A stretch of DNA of 42,447 nucleotides, from the NCBI RefSeq assembly GCF_000165675.1, contig NZ_AEIZ01000021.1, forward strand, positions 1-42,447, given 5' to 3'. Below are positions 1-10,002 of the stretch, in pieces; position 1 is the first letter of the stretch; each line of letters opens with the position of its first letter. Under the pieces are notes generated by a model. That model searched no databases. It saw nothing but the letters and a program-made list of their open reading frames with translations, and was not told the origin of the DNA. The stretch comes from Leuconostoc fallax KCTC 3537 (GTDB lineage Bacteria > Bacillota > Bacilli > Lactobacillales > Lactobacillaceae). The translations under genes were made by a program, and so were the position numbers.

Positions 1-2415
1 TTTTTTTATTTTGATTTCTGCAATTGTTGCACCGTCACCACCAGCATTCGCATTAGCAAAATGATAACCTTTTACTCGTCGATCAGAGCGTAAAAATTCT
101 GTGACACCTTTCCTCAATGCACCAGTACCTTTACCATGAATAATTTCAACCGTCCCAATATTGGCTAAGACAGCCGTATCCAAAAAAGCGGTCCAATTCT
201 TGCAGTGCCGCTTCATAACGAATACCGCGCAAATCCAACTTTGAAGTTGCGCTCGCACGTGACGATATCCCTTGCTTAGACGTTGTTCGTACAATTTTTT
301 GCTGCTTAACTTTAGCCTTTTTATCTTGTGCACGAACTGTTGCCTCAGTCTTAACAATATCCTCTTCATCAACCAGCATTTTTAAAATGCCCATTTCAAC
401 TTCCCATTGGCCATTGGAATGTCGTTTGATTAAAGTGCCTTGTTGACCATATGACTTAACGGTGATTTCATCACCAGTTGCCAAAGCTTTTGCTTTCTTA
501 GCCTTCTGGAGAATCTTATTTTTCTCCAAGCTCACATTTTGTCGAAGGCCTTCTAACTTTCCCTTACGTGATTGAAGCTCTTGTTCCTTCAGTCCGCCAG
601 TACCAGAACCAGCCCTCAAGCGTTCTTGACGAATTTCACTAATCAGCTGCTCTGCTTGCTTCTTAGTTGCACTTACAATATGATTGGCTTCATTTTTAGC
701 AGTCAAAATAATTTGTGATTGCTCTTTTGCAAGCTTCTCTTGTTGTGCAACTAAAGCTTCTTTTTCTTGTGCAGTGGCTTCTAATTCGGTAGTTAAAGCC
801 AGATTTTTGCTTTTCACCTCATCACGTTGCTTCACCAAGTCCATAATCATATTATTCAAATCTTGATCTGATTCTTTAGTTAAGGAAGTGGCGGCCCCAA
901 TTACATCTTCACCCAGACCTAATCGCTTAGCGATAGCGAGCGCATTAGATTGTCCTGGGACACCAATCAAGAACTGGTACGTTGGTTTTAATGTTTCAAC
1001 ATCAAACACCATAGAAGCATTAACTGTATCCGGACGATCATAACCATATAGCTTTAATTCAGGATAGTGGGTCGTTGCAATGGTGTATGCTCCTAAACTC
1101 GCCACTTTATCAAGAATCGCAATAGCCAATGCGGCACCTTCTGCCGGGTCAGTTCCTGCACCTAATTCATCAAAAATAACAAGTGAATGCGCATCAATAT
1201 CGTCTAACATGGAAATAATATTGGCCATATGCGAACTGAATGTGGATAAGTTCTGTTCAATACTCTGCTCATCCCCAATATCCGCAAATATTTCATGAAA
1301 TAAGCCGACTGTACTTGGTCGCTTAGTCGTGATGAATAAACCGGATTGCGCCATCAGTTGCAATAACCCAAGTGTCTTGATGGTAATCGTTTTACCACCA
1401 GTGTTAGGACCGGTAATAATGATTGTCTTGTAATCTTGCCCCATCGCAATATCATTAGCTACTGCAATGTGTCGATCAAGTAACGGGTGCCACGCCTGTT
1501 GCAAATCAATATGATTATTTTCATTTACTACCGGTTGCATGGCGTCCATCCGACTTGCTAATCTTGCTTTCGCATTAACAAAATCAAAATGACCAAGTAT
1601 CTGTGTATTATGTTGAATTTCTGCAACATAAGGCTCTAAATCAGTAGATAAGCTTTGCAAAACGCGTTGCTCTTCTGCTTGTTCCTGAACACGTAATTCA
1701 CTCAAGCGATTATTCAAATGAACAGCGGCTTGTGGTTCGATATATAATGTTAACCCGGTTTGGCTTTGATCATGAACGACACCACCAAATTGATGCCGAT
1801 ATTCAGCCTTAACCGGCAACACATAACGTTCTGAACGAATCGTTACAATAGGATCACTCAAATACTGTGCTTGCTTACCACGTGTATATTCCTGCATTTT
1901 ATTTTTGACAGCATTTTCGTTACCAACTATCTTACGCCGAATCGCACCCAAATCGTATGAGGCTTCATCATTAATACGTCCGGTGCTATCAATCGACATG
2001 TCAATGCGTTGCGTGATATCAACTAAAGTGGCTAAACTTTCAGCCTGCTCAGGCAACACTTGCAAGGACGTCCCAATTTTTTCATCCGCCATCTGCTCAA
2101 AAAATTCGCGATGGCACGCGTATTCCGCAAAACGGCGCCGACCTCAGCCAATTCCAATGCACTTAAACTGGCATGGATGTCGAGTCGTTTAAGATGTGGC
2201 TTAATATCTGCTAACTTAGCAAGCGGAATGCCGCCTTTTAAGCGGTCAATCAAAACAGCATCTGCCGTCTCCTGTAGCCACTGGTTAATCTGCACGATAT
2301 CAATACTAGGTGCTAATTGTTCCGCTTCTTGTCGCCCTAATGGCGTTTGTAAAAAATCAAGTAACTGTTGTGTTATCTTGTCATATTCTAATGTTTTTAA
2401 AACTTTTTCATTCAT
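1..2415 (-). CDS. mutS2: Endonuclease MutS2 (two frameshifts; 3' end beyond window)
   Basis: MutS2 is a MutS-like ATPase with a C-terminal Smr nuclease domain, linked to recombination control and rescue of collided ribosomes. The N-terminus starts at 2415 (MNEKVLKTLEYDKI). The ATPase core shows Walker A GPNTGGKT and Walker B LVIFDELGAGTDP, followed by a long charged coiled coil and Smr LDLRGIRYEAALQELDRF with HGKGTGALR. The reading frame breaks twice. At 2099-2104 a run of 6 A (plus strand) must be 7 to join ANF to FEQMADEKIG. At 182-187 a run of 6 A must be 5 to continue LDTAVLANIGTVEIIHGKG. After both repairs the frame is open to base 1 (ending EIKIKK), so the stop lies outside the window. 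It lies 6 nt after cvpA and is probably cotranscribed with zapA and cvpA. Both breaks look like sequencing errors. Confidence 0.93.
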
Positions 2416-2421
2416 TTTATT

Positions 2422-2943
2422 TTATAACCACCAATTATAAATTTGCTGTGCAAAGAATGGTAATTTATCCAAAATATAATCTAATTCCGGTGTATTCATG
2501 AATTGATCTTGTAACCATGAATTAGGGATGACAGATAATAGTTGAAGGATAAAGAAAGCAATCGTTATACCAATCAAACCACACACGACGGCACCTAAAA
2601 TTGCATCTAAGCTACCCAATAATGGAATACGACGAATAATTTTAAATTGCCGTAAAATCATAGTTGATACAGTACCACCAATTGCTAATATTAAAACAAA
2701 GACAATACCCGATGCCAAAAAATTCGAACCATCACCCGCAACAGCTTGGGGAATGGTTGTTCTAACAAAATCGCCATTCACAATATTGGCGATTGCACCA
2801 CTTAATGGTTTAGAAAATTTAATCGCGATATACCACGTGCCAATGAAAAAAATGAGACGTAGAGTCGCATTAACCAAACCCTTACGCCAACCATAAACAA
2901 ACCATAGTAATACAAATATGAGTGTTCCTATTAATAAAATCAT
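2422..2943 (-). CDS. cvpA: CvpA family membrane protein
   Basis: This 173-residue protein has four or so hydrophobic segments, beginning MILLIGTLIFVLLWFVYGWRKG, and a glycine-rich third segment. That matches the CvpA (colicin V production) family of inner-membrane proteins, whose role in Gram-positives is poorly defined. Its ATG overlaps the zapA stop by 4 nt (ATGA) and its stop is 6 nt before mutS2, so zapA-cvpA-mutS2 looks like one operon, a common order in Lactobacillales. Length is normal for the family and no defects are visible. Confidence 0.88.
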   Translation of the reverse strand: MILLIGTLIFVLLWFVYGWRKGLVNATLRLIFFIGTWYIAIKFSKPLSGAIANIVNGDFVRTTIPQAVAGDGSNFLASGIVFVLILAIGGTVSTMILRQFKIIRRIPLLGSLDAILGAVVCGLIGITIAFFILQLLSVIPNSWLQDQFMNTPELDYILDKLPFFAQQIYNWWL

Positions 2944-3332
2944 CCGCGCTCATCCTTTTTAGTATGGAATAAATTATTAGAAGTCTTCGCACGACTATCC
3001 GTTTTTGCTTGAGAAATAATACTGTTTAAAGAACTTTTAGGTACATGCTTGTTAGCCTTTAAATTTTTGATTTCTTCTTGTAGTTCAGATACTTTATCTT
3101 GTAACTTTTCTAATTCATTTTGTTTATACAATTCATCAGAAAGTGCATTAAAAGTAAGTAACATACTTTGATCAAAACGATTGAGTTGTGGTGAAATGAC
3201 TTTAATTTGTTCAAATTGCTGATTAACCAACTTCTCAGTTGCTCTAAAATGAGCCAGTGAAGCTGCCCCAGAAATTGTATATTGTTTACCGCCTAAAGTT
3301 GCTCGATATTGACGCTTTTCTTGTTGTGCCAT
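2940..3332 (-). CDS. zapA: Cell division protein ZapA
   Basis: This 130-residue protein has an N-terminal ZapA domain (RYRATLGGKQYTISG-like beta strands) followed by a helical coiled coil (about residues 55-95, LSDELYKQNELEKLQDKVSEL) and a lysine-rich tail. ZapA proteins bind FtsZ and promote bundling at the division ring. It is the first gene of the zapA-cvpA-mutS2 run and is divergent from rnhC, as often seen in lactic acid bacteria. The length is somewhat above the usual 85-100 residues because of the charged C-terminal extension. Confidence 0.85.
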   Translation of the reverse strand: MAQQEKRQYRATLGGKQYTISGAASLAHFRATEKLVNQQFEQIKVISPQLNRFDQSMLLTFNALSDELYKQNELEKLQDKVSELQEEIKNLKANKHVPKSSLNSIISQAKTDSRAKTSNNLFHTKKDERG

Positions 3333-3363
3333 AATGGTATTCTTTCTAAAATATTCAAGGAGT

Positions 3364-3369
3364 ATTATA
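3364..3369 (-). promoter_or_regulatory. -10 box of zapA operon promoter
   Basis: On the minus strand the sequence reads TATAAT here, 31 bases upstream of the zapA ATG at 3332, with CTCCTTG-rich sequence between. No good -35 hexamer is visible at 17 bp (TGATAA at best). Confidence 0.5.
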
Positions 3370-3404
3370 ACGCACTTAAGTATAGTTTATCATAAACCAA
3401 AAAC

Positions 3405-3413
3405 TGATATAAT
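3405..3413 (+). promoter_or_regulatory. Extended -10 promoter directly before rnhC (leaderless mRNA)
   Basis: TGATATAAT is an extended -10 element (TGN-TATAAT) ending 7 nt before the rnhC ATG at 3421. A start site 6-8 nt downstream of the -10 would fall at or next to the ATG, so the mRNA would lack a 5' leader. No Shine-Dalgarno sequence is present in the 7 nt. Confidence 0.55.
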
Positions 3414-3420
3414 TAACTCT

Positions 3421-4352
3421 ATGCAAACTGTTATTCAAGCCACACCTCATCAACTCAATCAACTAAAAAAGCATATACTACTGCCATTAAAAACCCGCCA
3501 CCTGCCTATGCCTTATTTGCAGCTAAATTACCCGACGTATCTATTACAGCCTATCGATCGGGTAAAGTACTTTTTCAAGGTAAAGGGCATGCACGTGAAA
3601 GTGCAAAATGGTCAAAACTATTCCAACCCCAACGACCTAAAAAGCATCGCTCATCGTCTGCTGCAACCACTAAACCACTGCTGCCACAAGGTTTGAAAGA
3701 TTGGAGTGTGTTAGGCTCTGATGAAGTTGGTGCCGGCGCTTATTTTGGCCCATTAACCACCGCTGCCGTCTATATTAGTCAAGATAACCTAGATTGGGTA
3801 CGTCAATTAGGTGTTGCAGATTCAAAAACACTCACTGATCATGACATGATAAAAATGGCCCCGAAAATCATTGCCCATTTACCACATCACGTAGTCAATT
3901 TATTACCGGAAAAATACAATGCCATTCAACCACAAAATAATGTGAACCAGATGAAAGCCATCTCCCACAATTTTGCCTTACATAAAGTATTAGAAAAAAT
4001 TGCGCCCCAAAAACCTCAAGCTATTTTGATTGATCAGTTCGCACTGCCTCAAACCTATTATAAACACTTAACCAACGCTAACCAGCAACCGATTGTTCGA
4101 GAAAATGTTTATTTCACAACAAAAGCAGAACAGTACCATCTTAGTGTCGCTGCTGCATCTATCTTAGCGCGTTATGTTGAACTACAGACCATGAAAAAGC
4201 TCAGTGCAGAAGTTGGCATTACCTTACCTATTGGTGCTGGAAAAGCGGTCGATTTGGTTGCTGCTGAATTACTAAGACAACAAGTTGATTTACGTCAATA
4301 TGCCAAATTACATTTCGCTAATACACAAAAAGCACAAAAATTAGTTAAATAA
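3421..4352 (+). CDS. rnhC: Ribonuclease HIII (one frameshift)
   Basis: RNase HIII removes RNA from RNA-DNA hybrids. From about 3486 onward the frame reads [17 protein letters not shown] and [18 protein letters not shown], the TBP-like N-terminal domain typical of RnhC, then the catalytic domain [15 protein letters not shown] (the DE pair), VADSKTL, and [12 protein letters not shown]. The ATG at 3421 starts [17 protein letters not shown] in a different frame. Adding one A to the 6-A run at 3465-3470 joins the two parts ([14 protein letters not shown]), giving about 311 residues, the normal family length. The break is therefore probably a sequencing error. Without repair, a TTG at 3693 would start only the catalytic domain. 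It is divergent from zapA. Confidence 0.92.
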
Positions 4353-4380
4353 AAAGATGCTAATCAATAGCATCTTTTTT
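4351..4380. terminator. Bidirectional terminator between rnhC and the YtxH-like gene
   Basis: Inverted repeat AAAAGATGCTA / TAGCATCTTTTTT with a 4-6 nt loop, flanked by A and T runs on either side. It can serve both convergent genes. Confidence 0.85.
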
Positions 4381-4386
4381 GATGAG

Positions 4387-4932
4387 TTATTTACTCTCAG
4401 CATCATCTGTTGTTGGCTTAGCTACCTTATCAGCAGCCTCACTCACTTCATCAACAACATCATCTTTAGCTGACTGGGCGTCTTCCTTTAAGTCTTTAAG
4501 CGCTGACTCAAGTTCAACATCGTCTTGTGTTAGTTCAATATCTTCATTCACAAATTTATTACGTAAATCAACGATGACATCCTGAGCTTTGTCAACGTAT
4601 GGTGTTGCCATATCTTTGGCTTTTTCAACATACGGTGTTGCTTGATCAGTAACGTCCTTTACTTTATCTGTTACATTATCAATTTGGTCACCGTACTTAT
4701 CTTGTGCCTTATCTTTCAAATCTGACGTTGTCGCTTTCGCTTTTTCTGTGACATCACTTGCCATATCTGCAGCAACATAAGCGGCGTCATATGCCTTTTC
4801 TCGTAGCGTTTCACCGGCTTGTTGTGCCTTTGATTTCAGTTCATCTTGCTTTTCTTTTGGTAAAGATTTAAAGGCCACCACAGCGGCAGCTCCTGCTAAA
4901 ATACCTGCTAGTAAACCTGTTGCTTTTGACAT
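4387..4932 (-). CDS. YtxH-like envelope stress protein with amphipathic repeats
   Basis: This 181-residue protein has an N-terminal hydrophobic stretch GLLAGILAGAAAVVAFKSLP (a YtxH-type membrane anchor), then a long, strongly charged helical region rich in A, K, D and E. It includes a tandem 11-residue repeat, ATPYVEKAKDM / ATPYVDKAQDV, reminiscent of LEA and apolipoprotein helices. YtxH family members are general stress proteins of unknown mechanism. The start is supported by AGGAGGACGTAACAATG. It follows a DUF948 gene 25 nt upstream; YtxH and DUF948 genes are frequent neighbours in Firmicutes and probably form one unit. Confidence 0.8.
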   Translation of the reverse strand: MSKATGLLAGILAGAAAVVAFKSLPKEKQDELKSKAQQAGETLREKAYDAAYVAADMASDVTEKAKATTSDLKDKAQDKYGDQIDNVTDKVKDVTDQATPYVEKAKDMATPYVDKAQDVIVDLRNKFVNEDIELTQDDVELESALKDLKEDAQSAKDDVVDEVSEAADKVAKPTTDDAESK

Positions 4933-4957
4933 TGTTACGTCCTCCTATTTCACCAAA

Positions 4958-5371
4958 CTAGGCTTGATCTCGGTTCTTTTTGTTACGCTTCTTAAATCGC
5001 TTTACAGCTGATTTGGCAACGGTTTGCGCAGCTGCTGCAGCCATACCACTGGCACCAGCAGAGGCTGCCATTTTACTACTTGAAAAGCGATTTGTAACAT
5101 TTTGAACCGACGCATTAAGTTGAGATACGGTTACGGATAAATCAGCCATTGCCTGAAATGTTGGATCAATTGTTTTTACTTTTCCATTCACATCATTCAA
5201 CAATGTATTCGCATTAGCTAAAATCTCATTCGATGAATGTACAATCACATCAACATCTGAAGTAATGACTTTTAAAGATTGCGTTGCCCGCATTAAGAAC
5301 ATCCCAATAAACAATACTAAAGCGAGGAATGCAATAGCAAAAATAAGTAGTGCAATTTCTCCTGGTGTCAT
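4958..5371 (-). CDS. DUF948 membrane protein
   Basis: The protein is 137 residues from the chosen start MTPGEIALLIFAIAFLALVL, preceded by GGAGGCTTGATT at good spacing; a TTG at 5425 in the same frame lacks such a site. One N-terminal membrane helix is followed by a heptad-like helical region (SSNEILANANTLLNDVNGKV) and a basic tail KRFKKRNKKNRD. This is the DUF948 (YoxC-like) pattern, of unknown function, often next to YtxH genes as here. Confidence 0.8.
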   Translation of the reverse strand: MTPGEIALLIFAIAFLALVLFIGMFLMRATQSLKVITSDVDVIVHSSNEILANANTLLNDVNGKVKTIDPTFQAMADLSVTVSQLNASVQNVTNRFSSSKMAASAGASGMAAAAAQTVAKSAVKRFKKRNKKNRDQA

Positions 5372-5444
5372 AATCAAGCCTCCGTTTCTACTATTTATTA
5401 TACCCGAAGTAACGAAGGATACCAAAAATTGATATAGAAATCGT

Positions 5445-6608
5445 CTAGTCTTGCTGCATACGCCATTCTAAGAAGCCAGTCATTGCTTGGACACCTTTTT
5501 CCAATGCCGTTTCTTTAGGCGCCAAATGAGAAGAATGGAGTGCATATGGTGATTCAACGCCGAGCCAAAACATCGTGCCTGGTATTTTGCTCAAGAGGTA
5601 ACCAAAATCCTCACCCGTCATGGCTGGACCAACAATCTGAAAATCAACATTCTCATTTTGCGTCATATAGGTGATAAATTGTTGTGTTAAATCCGGATTA
5701 TTTTCAACTGGTAAATAACCATCTTGTCGTAATTCTAAATCAACCGTCACACCGTAAGTCACACCAATACCTTTTGCGATTTGTCTAACTTGCCCTTGAA
5801 TCAGTTCAATAGTATCTTGTTGCAACCCACGAATCGTTCCATCTATATGGGCTGTTTCGGCAATGACATTACCAATCGTACCCGCAGTAAAAGTCCCTAG
5901 CGTTACCACCCCACCCTTAATAGGGTCGACACGGCGCGACACAATTGTTTGTACTTGCATCACAAAAGCACTTGCGGCGATAATTGCATCATTAGCGCGA
6001 TGTGGAAAAGCAGCATGTCCGCCCTCACCCGTAAATGTGACATGAATTTCAGTGGTACCAGCAAAAAGTGTTCCTAAACGTGTTGCAATGACACCACTAG
6101 CTAATTCTGGATTATCATGCAAACCATAAATTTCTTCAGGTAGAAATTCATCGCTTAATGCACCACTTTTATAAACACGCTCACCACCAGAAAAGTTCTC
6201 TTCAGCTGGTTGGAACAAAAAGACTAAATTGTCCTTTGGTTGATGATTAGCAAAATGGTTTAAAATCCCTAAAGCAACCGTCATATGCATATCATGACCA
6301 CAGGCATGCATAATGCCTGAATTTTGAGATTGAAAACTCAAATCTGTTGCCTCAGTAACAGGTAATGCATCAATATCTGTTCGATAACCAATTGTTCTTT
6401 GAGGCGCCGATCCGGCAATACGTACCAATAATGCTGTTGGTACGCTTTCAACCTCACGATATGATATATGCGTTTGATCAAAAGCCTGAATCACCCCTTT
6501 TAGGTAAGCCTTTGTTTCAAATTCTTTCAAACTGAGTTCCGGATGAGCATGAAGGTGGCGACGAATAGCAATTAATGCTTCATTTGTTAAATCAGTAGCA
6601 TCAGACAT
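5445..6608 (-). CDS. dapL: N-acetyldiaminopimelate deacetylase (M20 family)
   Basis: This 387-residue M20/M28-type metallohydrolase has the metal-binding motifs HACGHDMHMT, QPAEEN and GLHDNPE, and the C-terminal LHSSHLAP histidine. Taken alone the family also includes hippurate hydrolases and IAA-amino acid hydrolases. The directly upstream dapH, 13 nt away, makes N-acetyl-diaminopimelate deacetylase the best reading. It would release L,L-diaminopimelate's precursor from its acetyl group in the acetylase branch of lysine and cell-wall diaminopimelate synthesis. The protein is cytosolic, of normal length, with no defects seen. Confidence 0.85.
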   Translation of the reverse strand: MSDATDLTNEALIAIRRHLHAHPELSLKEFETKAYLKGVIQAFDQTHISYREVESVPTALLVRIAGSAPQRTIGYRTDIDALPVTEATDLSFQSQNSGIMHACGHDMHMTVALGILNHFANHQPKDNLVFLFQPAEENFSGGERVYKSGALSDEFLPEEIYGLHDNPELASGVIATRLGTLFAGTTEIHVTFTGEGGHAAFPHRANDAIIAASAFVMQVQTIVSRRVDPIKGGVVTLGTFTAGTIGNVIAETAHIDGTIRGLQQDTIELIQGQVRQIAKGIGVTYGVTVDLELRQDGYLPVENNPDLTQQFITYMTQNENVDFQIVGPAMTGEDFGYLLSKIPGTMFWLGVESPYALHSSHLAPKETALEKGVQAMTGFLEWRMQQD

Positions 6609-6621
6609 GAATGATCACCTT

Positions 6622-7323
6622 TTATAAATGACGTAATTCAGCCAACAATGCTGTTTTGCTTGCCGTCTGATCGTCAATGGTCTTAATGATTTTGGCAGGT
6701 ACACCTGCCACTAATGTATTTGCCGGAACATCCTTGGTCACAATGGCACCAGCCGCAACGACTGAACCCTTACCAACATGCACACCTTCAATAATTACCG
6801 CATTGGCACCAACTAAAACATCATCTTCTACAATAACTGGTGTTGCGGAAGCTGGCTCAATGACCCCTGCCAAAACAGCACCGGCACCAATGTGAGCATT
6901 TTTACCAACAGTAGCACGTCCACCTAAAATAGCACCCATGTCAATCATCGTCCCCGCACCGATAACCGCGCCAATATTAATCACAGCGCCCATCATAATA
7001 ACAGCATTATCACCAATTGTGACTTGATCTCGAATAAATGCACCTGGTTCAATTCGTGCATTAATCGTCTTCTTATCCAATAATGGTACCGCAGAATTAC
7101 GTGCATCATTTTCAACAACATACTGGTCCGTCTCTAAGTCTGATAATAATGGGGCGATTAATGCCCAATCACCATACAAAATGCCAAAATTATCATTAGC
7201 AAATTGCTGCACATCCGCCGGTACACTGGCTGATAATGTCCCCTTATAAGTTACCTTGACTGGTGTTACTTTCTTGGCTGTACTAATATAATTAATAATT
7301 TGCTGTGCATCTAGTTCTGACAT
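6622..7323 (-). CDS. dapH: Tetrahydrodipicolinate N-acetyltransferase
   Basis: A protein of about 233 residues with an N-terminal DapH domain and a left-handed beta-helix of hexapeptide repeats (roughly residues 85-200: [30 protein letters not shown]). DapH acetylates 2,3,4,5-tetrahydrodipicolinate with acetyl-CoA, the first step of the acetylase branch of lysine synthesis. I chose the second ATG (MSELDAQQ), which lies 9 nt after AGGAG; the first ATG (7332) abuts AGGAGA and is too close. dapL follows 13 nt downstream. Confidence 0.93.
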   Translation of the reverse strand: MSELDAQQIINYISTAKKVTPVKVTYKGTLSASVPADVQQFANDNFGILYGDWALIAPLLSDLETDQYVVENDARNSAVPLLDKKTINARIEPGAFIRDQVTIGDNAVIMMGAVINIGAVIGAGTMIDMGAILGGRATVGKNAHIGAGAVLAGVIEPASATPVIVEDDVLVGANAVIIEGVHVGKGSVVAAGAIVTKDVPANTLVAGVPAKIIKTIDDQTASKTALLAELRHL

Positions 7324-7362
7324 TTTAATCATTCTCCTATAATTCGTTTATTATATTATAAC

Positions 7363-7385
7363 AAAAAGCACCTATAAATTATAGG
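7363..7385 (-). terminator. Weak terminator downstream of map
   Basis: Minus-strand hairpin CCTATA-att-TATAGG followed by TGCTTTTTG, between map and dapH. The stem is short and AT-rich, so some read-through into dapH is likely. Confidence 0.5.
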
Positions 7386-7395
7386 CACCTCATAG

Positions 7396-8184
7396 TTATA
7401 GGTATTTTGCATCAAAATCAGCATCTTGACTCGTTAAAATTTTTGGACCGTCCTTAGTAATCGCTATTGTATGTTCATATTGTGCCGATACTGAACCATC
7501 TGCGGTTCTAACTGTCCAACCATCTTCTGGCGTCTGGTCGGTATCAACTTCCCAACCACCAATGTTTACCATTGGCTCAATGGTAATCGTCATACCTTCT
7601 TTTAAACGTAAGCCATGCTCTGCTTCACCGTAATGTGGCACTTGCGGCTCTTCATGCATCGTTGGCCCGACACCATGCCCAATGTATTGACGAACATTAC
7701 CGTAATGATGTTCATCGGTAACGTACTGATCAATAGCATGACCAATATCACCAATACGATTACCAATAATTGCTTGATCAATACCTAAATATAATGACTT
7801 CTTAGTCACTGCCATTAATTGTTCCAATTCAGGACTGATGTTGCCAACTGCATAGGTCCATGCAGAATCTGAAACCGCACCATTAAGGCCAACAACCGTG
7901 TCAACTTTAACTAAATCGCCATCCTTCAATTTCAAACCTTTACGTGGAAAACCGTGTGCCACTTCATTGTTCACACTAACAGTTGTTGCATATTTAAAGC
8001 CTTCAAAACCAATTTGTAGTGGGACTGCACCATGGCCTTCGATATAAGCACGCGACTGCTCTTCAATTTCCCAAGTATCCAAACCGGGCTTAATTAAATC
8101 ACGTAACATATGATGCATACCGGCAATAACCGCACCAGATTGGCGCATTAATTCAATTTCTCTTGGTGATTTTAATGTAATCAT
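7396..8184 (-). CDS. map: Type I methionine aminopeptidase
   Basis: This 262-residue enzyme removes the initiator methionine from new proteins. The pita-bread fold ligands are visible: His in NNEVAHGFP, Asp in VKVDTVVGLNG and SDSAWTYAVG, His in YIGHGVGPTMHEEP, Glu in ITIEPMVN and Glu in QYEHTIAI. The length and start (MITLKSPREIELMRQSGAV) are standard. It is downstream of rny with a terminator between, and is likely transcribed on its own. Confidence 0.95.
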   Translation of the reverse strand: MITLKSPREIELMRQSGAVIAGMHHMLRDLIKPGLDTWEIEEQSRAYIEGHGAVPLQIGFEGFKYATTVSVNNEVAHGFPRKGLKLKDGDLVKVDTVVGLNGAVSDSAWTYAVGNISPELEQLMAVTKKSLYLGIDQAIIGNRIGDIGHAIDQYVTDEHHYGNVRQYIGHGVGPTMHEEPQVPHYGEAEHGLRLKEGMTITIEPMVNIGGWEVDTDQTPEDGWTVRTADGSVSAQYEHTIAITKDGPKILTSQDADFDAKYL

Positions 8185-8252
8185 ACTCTTCTTCTTTCAT
8201 TATTACTCATCGTCTATTATACATTTTTTAATTTCGAAACCAATATTTGATA

Positions 8253-8293
8253 AAATAAAAGAACTAGGCTTAGCCCAGCTCCTTTATTTTAAC
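8253..8293 (-). terminator. Terminator of rny
   Basis: Long imperfect hairpin on the minus strand overlapping the rny stop codon: the arms AAAATAAAGGAGCTGGGC and GCCTAGTTCTTTTATTTT enclose TAA. It ends in a T-rich arm. Confidence 0.75.
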
Positions 8294-9851
8294 GTGCATA
8301 ATCAACAGATCGTGTCTCTCTTACAACAGTCACCTTGACATGTCCAGGATATTCCAAACGCTCTTCGACTTCTGACTTGATATCATGTGCCAAAACAGTC
8401 GCTTGAATATCTGAAATTTGTGTTGGTTCAACAATCACACGTATCTCACGTCCAGCTTGAATAGCATAGGCAGTTGATACACCTTGATACTTATGTGCAA
8501 TCGTTTCCAAATCCTTCAGACGTTGCACATAATTTTCAAGAGACTCACTACGAGCTCCTGGTCTAGCAGCACTTAACGCATCTGCTGCTGTTACTAATTC
8601 TGTAATCGGTGATGTTGATTCAACGTCACCATGGTGAGCAGCAATGGCGTTAATAACTTGTGGCTTTTCATTAAACTTTTCAGCTAAACGAACGCCAAGC
8701 TCAACGTGAGAAGCTTCCACTTCTCCATCAACTGCTTTTCCAATATCATGTACTAATCCAGCGCGCTTCGCAAGCGCGACATCCATTTTAAGCTCTGCTG
8801 CCATCATTCCCGCAAGTTTTGCGACCTCGATAGAATGTTGCAGGACATTTTGACCGTATGATGTTCGATAATTCATACGTCCAATCATTTTAATAAAATC
8901 AGGGTGTAAGCCACGCAATCCCAAATCAAAGACTGCTTGCTCACCTTTCTCACGAATAATCTCATCCATCTGTCGTTGGGCTTTCTCGACCATTTCTTCA
9001 ATACGAGATGGATTGATCCGGCCATCATTAATCAATGCCTCTAATGCCCGTTTTGCAATTTCTCTACGTACAGGATCAAAGCCACTTAAAACAACAGATT
9101 CTGGTGTATCATCAATAATTAAATCAATACCAGTTAATGATTCTAATGAGCGAATATTTCGACCTTCACGACCAATAATTCGACCCTTCATTTCTTCATT
9201 TGGTAGGTTTACAACAGATACTGTCACATCTGCTACTGTATCAGCAGATGAACGTTGAATAGCCTGTACGATAATATCACGCGCACGCTTTTCAGCTTCA
9301 CTTGTTGCATCGTCTTGTGCTTCTTTTACTAGCACAGCACGCTGTCTCACCAAACTTTCTTTCGTTTCGCTTAAAATTTGTTCTTTTGCTTGATTGACAC
9401 TTAATTGTGCAATCTCATGCAATTTGTCTTGTTGTGTTGTCAACAAGGCTTCTGCTGCATTTTGCTTATTAGCAGCAGTATCTAAACGCTGTTGCACTTG
9501 ATTTTCTTTTTGAATCAACGATGCATCACGTTGATTTAAGGCCGCATCTTTCTTTTCGAGGTTTAAAATACGGTCTTCAAGCCGTTGTTCTTGCTGCTGT
9601 AGTTGCTTTTGACGGTCTTTGTAAGCCTCATCAACTTCATTACGATAGGCTAATGCCATATCTTTAGCATCAACATCTGCAGCACGCTTCAAACTTTTAG
9701 CTTCTTCTTTTGCTTTATCAAGAATGTTAGTAGCAATTTGCTTGGTTGCTGTAATTTGTCGTTTGTCTGCTGAGACACGAAGAAAATACCCAAATCCAAT
9801 ACCAATTGCTATTGCGAAGAGCACTGAAATAACAAATAATCCTATCGACAT
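8289..9851 (-). CDS. rny: Ribonuclease Y
   Basis: RNase Y is the membrane-bound endoribonuclease that initiates mRNA decay in Firmicutes. From the chosen ATG at 9851 ([17 protein letters not shown], preceded by GAAAGGAAACAAT) it is 520 residues, the usual length; an ATG 39 codons upstream lacks a site and would bury the membrane helix. Domains are an N-terminal transmembrane helix (residues 1-25), a long coiled coil (about 30-200), a KH domain ([15 protein letters not shown]) and an HD domain ([13 protein letters not shown] and [10 protein letters not shown]). No defects seen. Confidence 0.96.
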   Translation of the reverse strand: MSIGLFVISVLFAIAIGIGFGYFLRVSADKRQITATKQIATNILDKAKEEAKSLKRAADVDAKDMALAYRNEVDEAYKDRQKQLQQQEQRLEDRILNLEKKDAALNQRDASLIQKENQVQQRLDTAANKQNAAEALLTTQQDKLHEIAQLSVNQAKEQILSETKESLVRQRAVLVKEAQDDATSEAEKRARDIIVQAIQRSSADTVADVTVSVVNLPNEEMKGRIIGREGRNIRSLESLTGIDLIIDDTPESVVLSGFDPVRREIAKRALEALINDGRINPSRIEEMVEKAQRQMDEIIREKGEQAVFDLGLRGLHPDFIKMIGRMNYRTSYGQNVLQHSIEVAKLAGMMAAELKMDVALAKRAGLVHDIGKAVDGEVEASHVELGVRLAEKFNEKPQVINAIAAHHGDVESTSPITELVTAADALSAARPGARSESLENYVQRLKDLETIAHKYQGVSTAYAIQAGREIRVIVEPTQISDIQATVLAHDIKSEVEERLEYPGHVKVTVVRETRSVDYAR

Positions 9852-9960
9852 ATTGTTTCCTTTCAGTGTTGTGAAATAGTTTTCACATTTATTAGTATAG
9901 CGACATTTGTGTAGTGGGTCAAACAAAAGTTCTCCCATTATATCAGGGATTGAGCATATA

Positions 9961-9992
9961 AAAAGCACGAAAATAATCGGTCATTCCGTGCT
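9961..9992 (-). terminator. Terminator of guaC
   Basis: Minus-strand hairpin AGCACG / CGTGCT with a loop of about 17 nt, followed by TTTTTATAT, directly after the guaC stop. Confidence 0.75.
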
Positions 9993-10002
9993 TCCTTTTA
10001 TT

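Noticed and set aside
9852-9968. Upstream start of rny
   Set aside because: It would put 39 extra residues before the membrane helix; the ATG at 9851 has a good ribosome site and gives the standard 520 residues.
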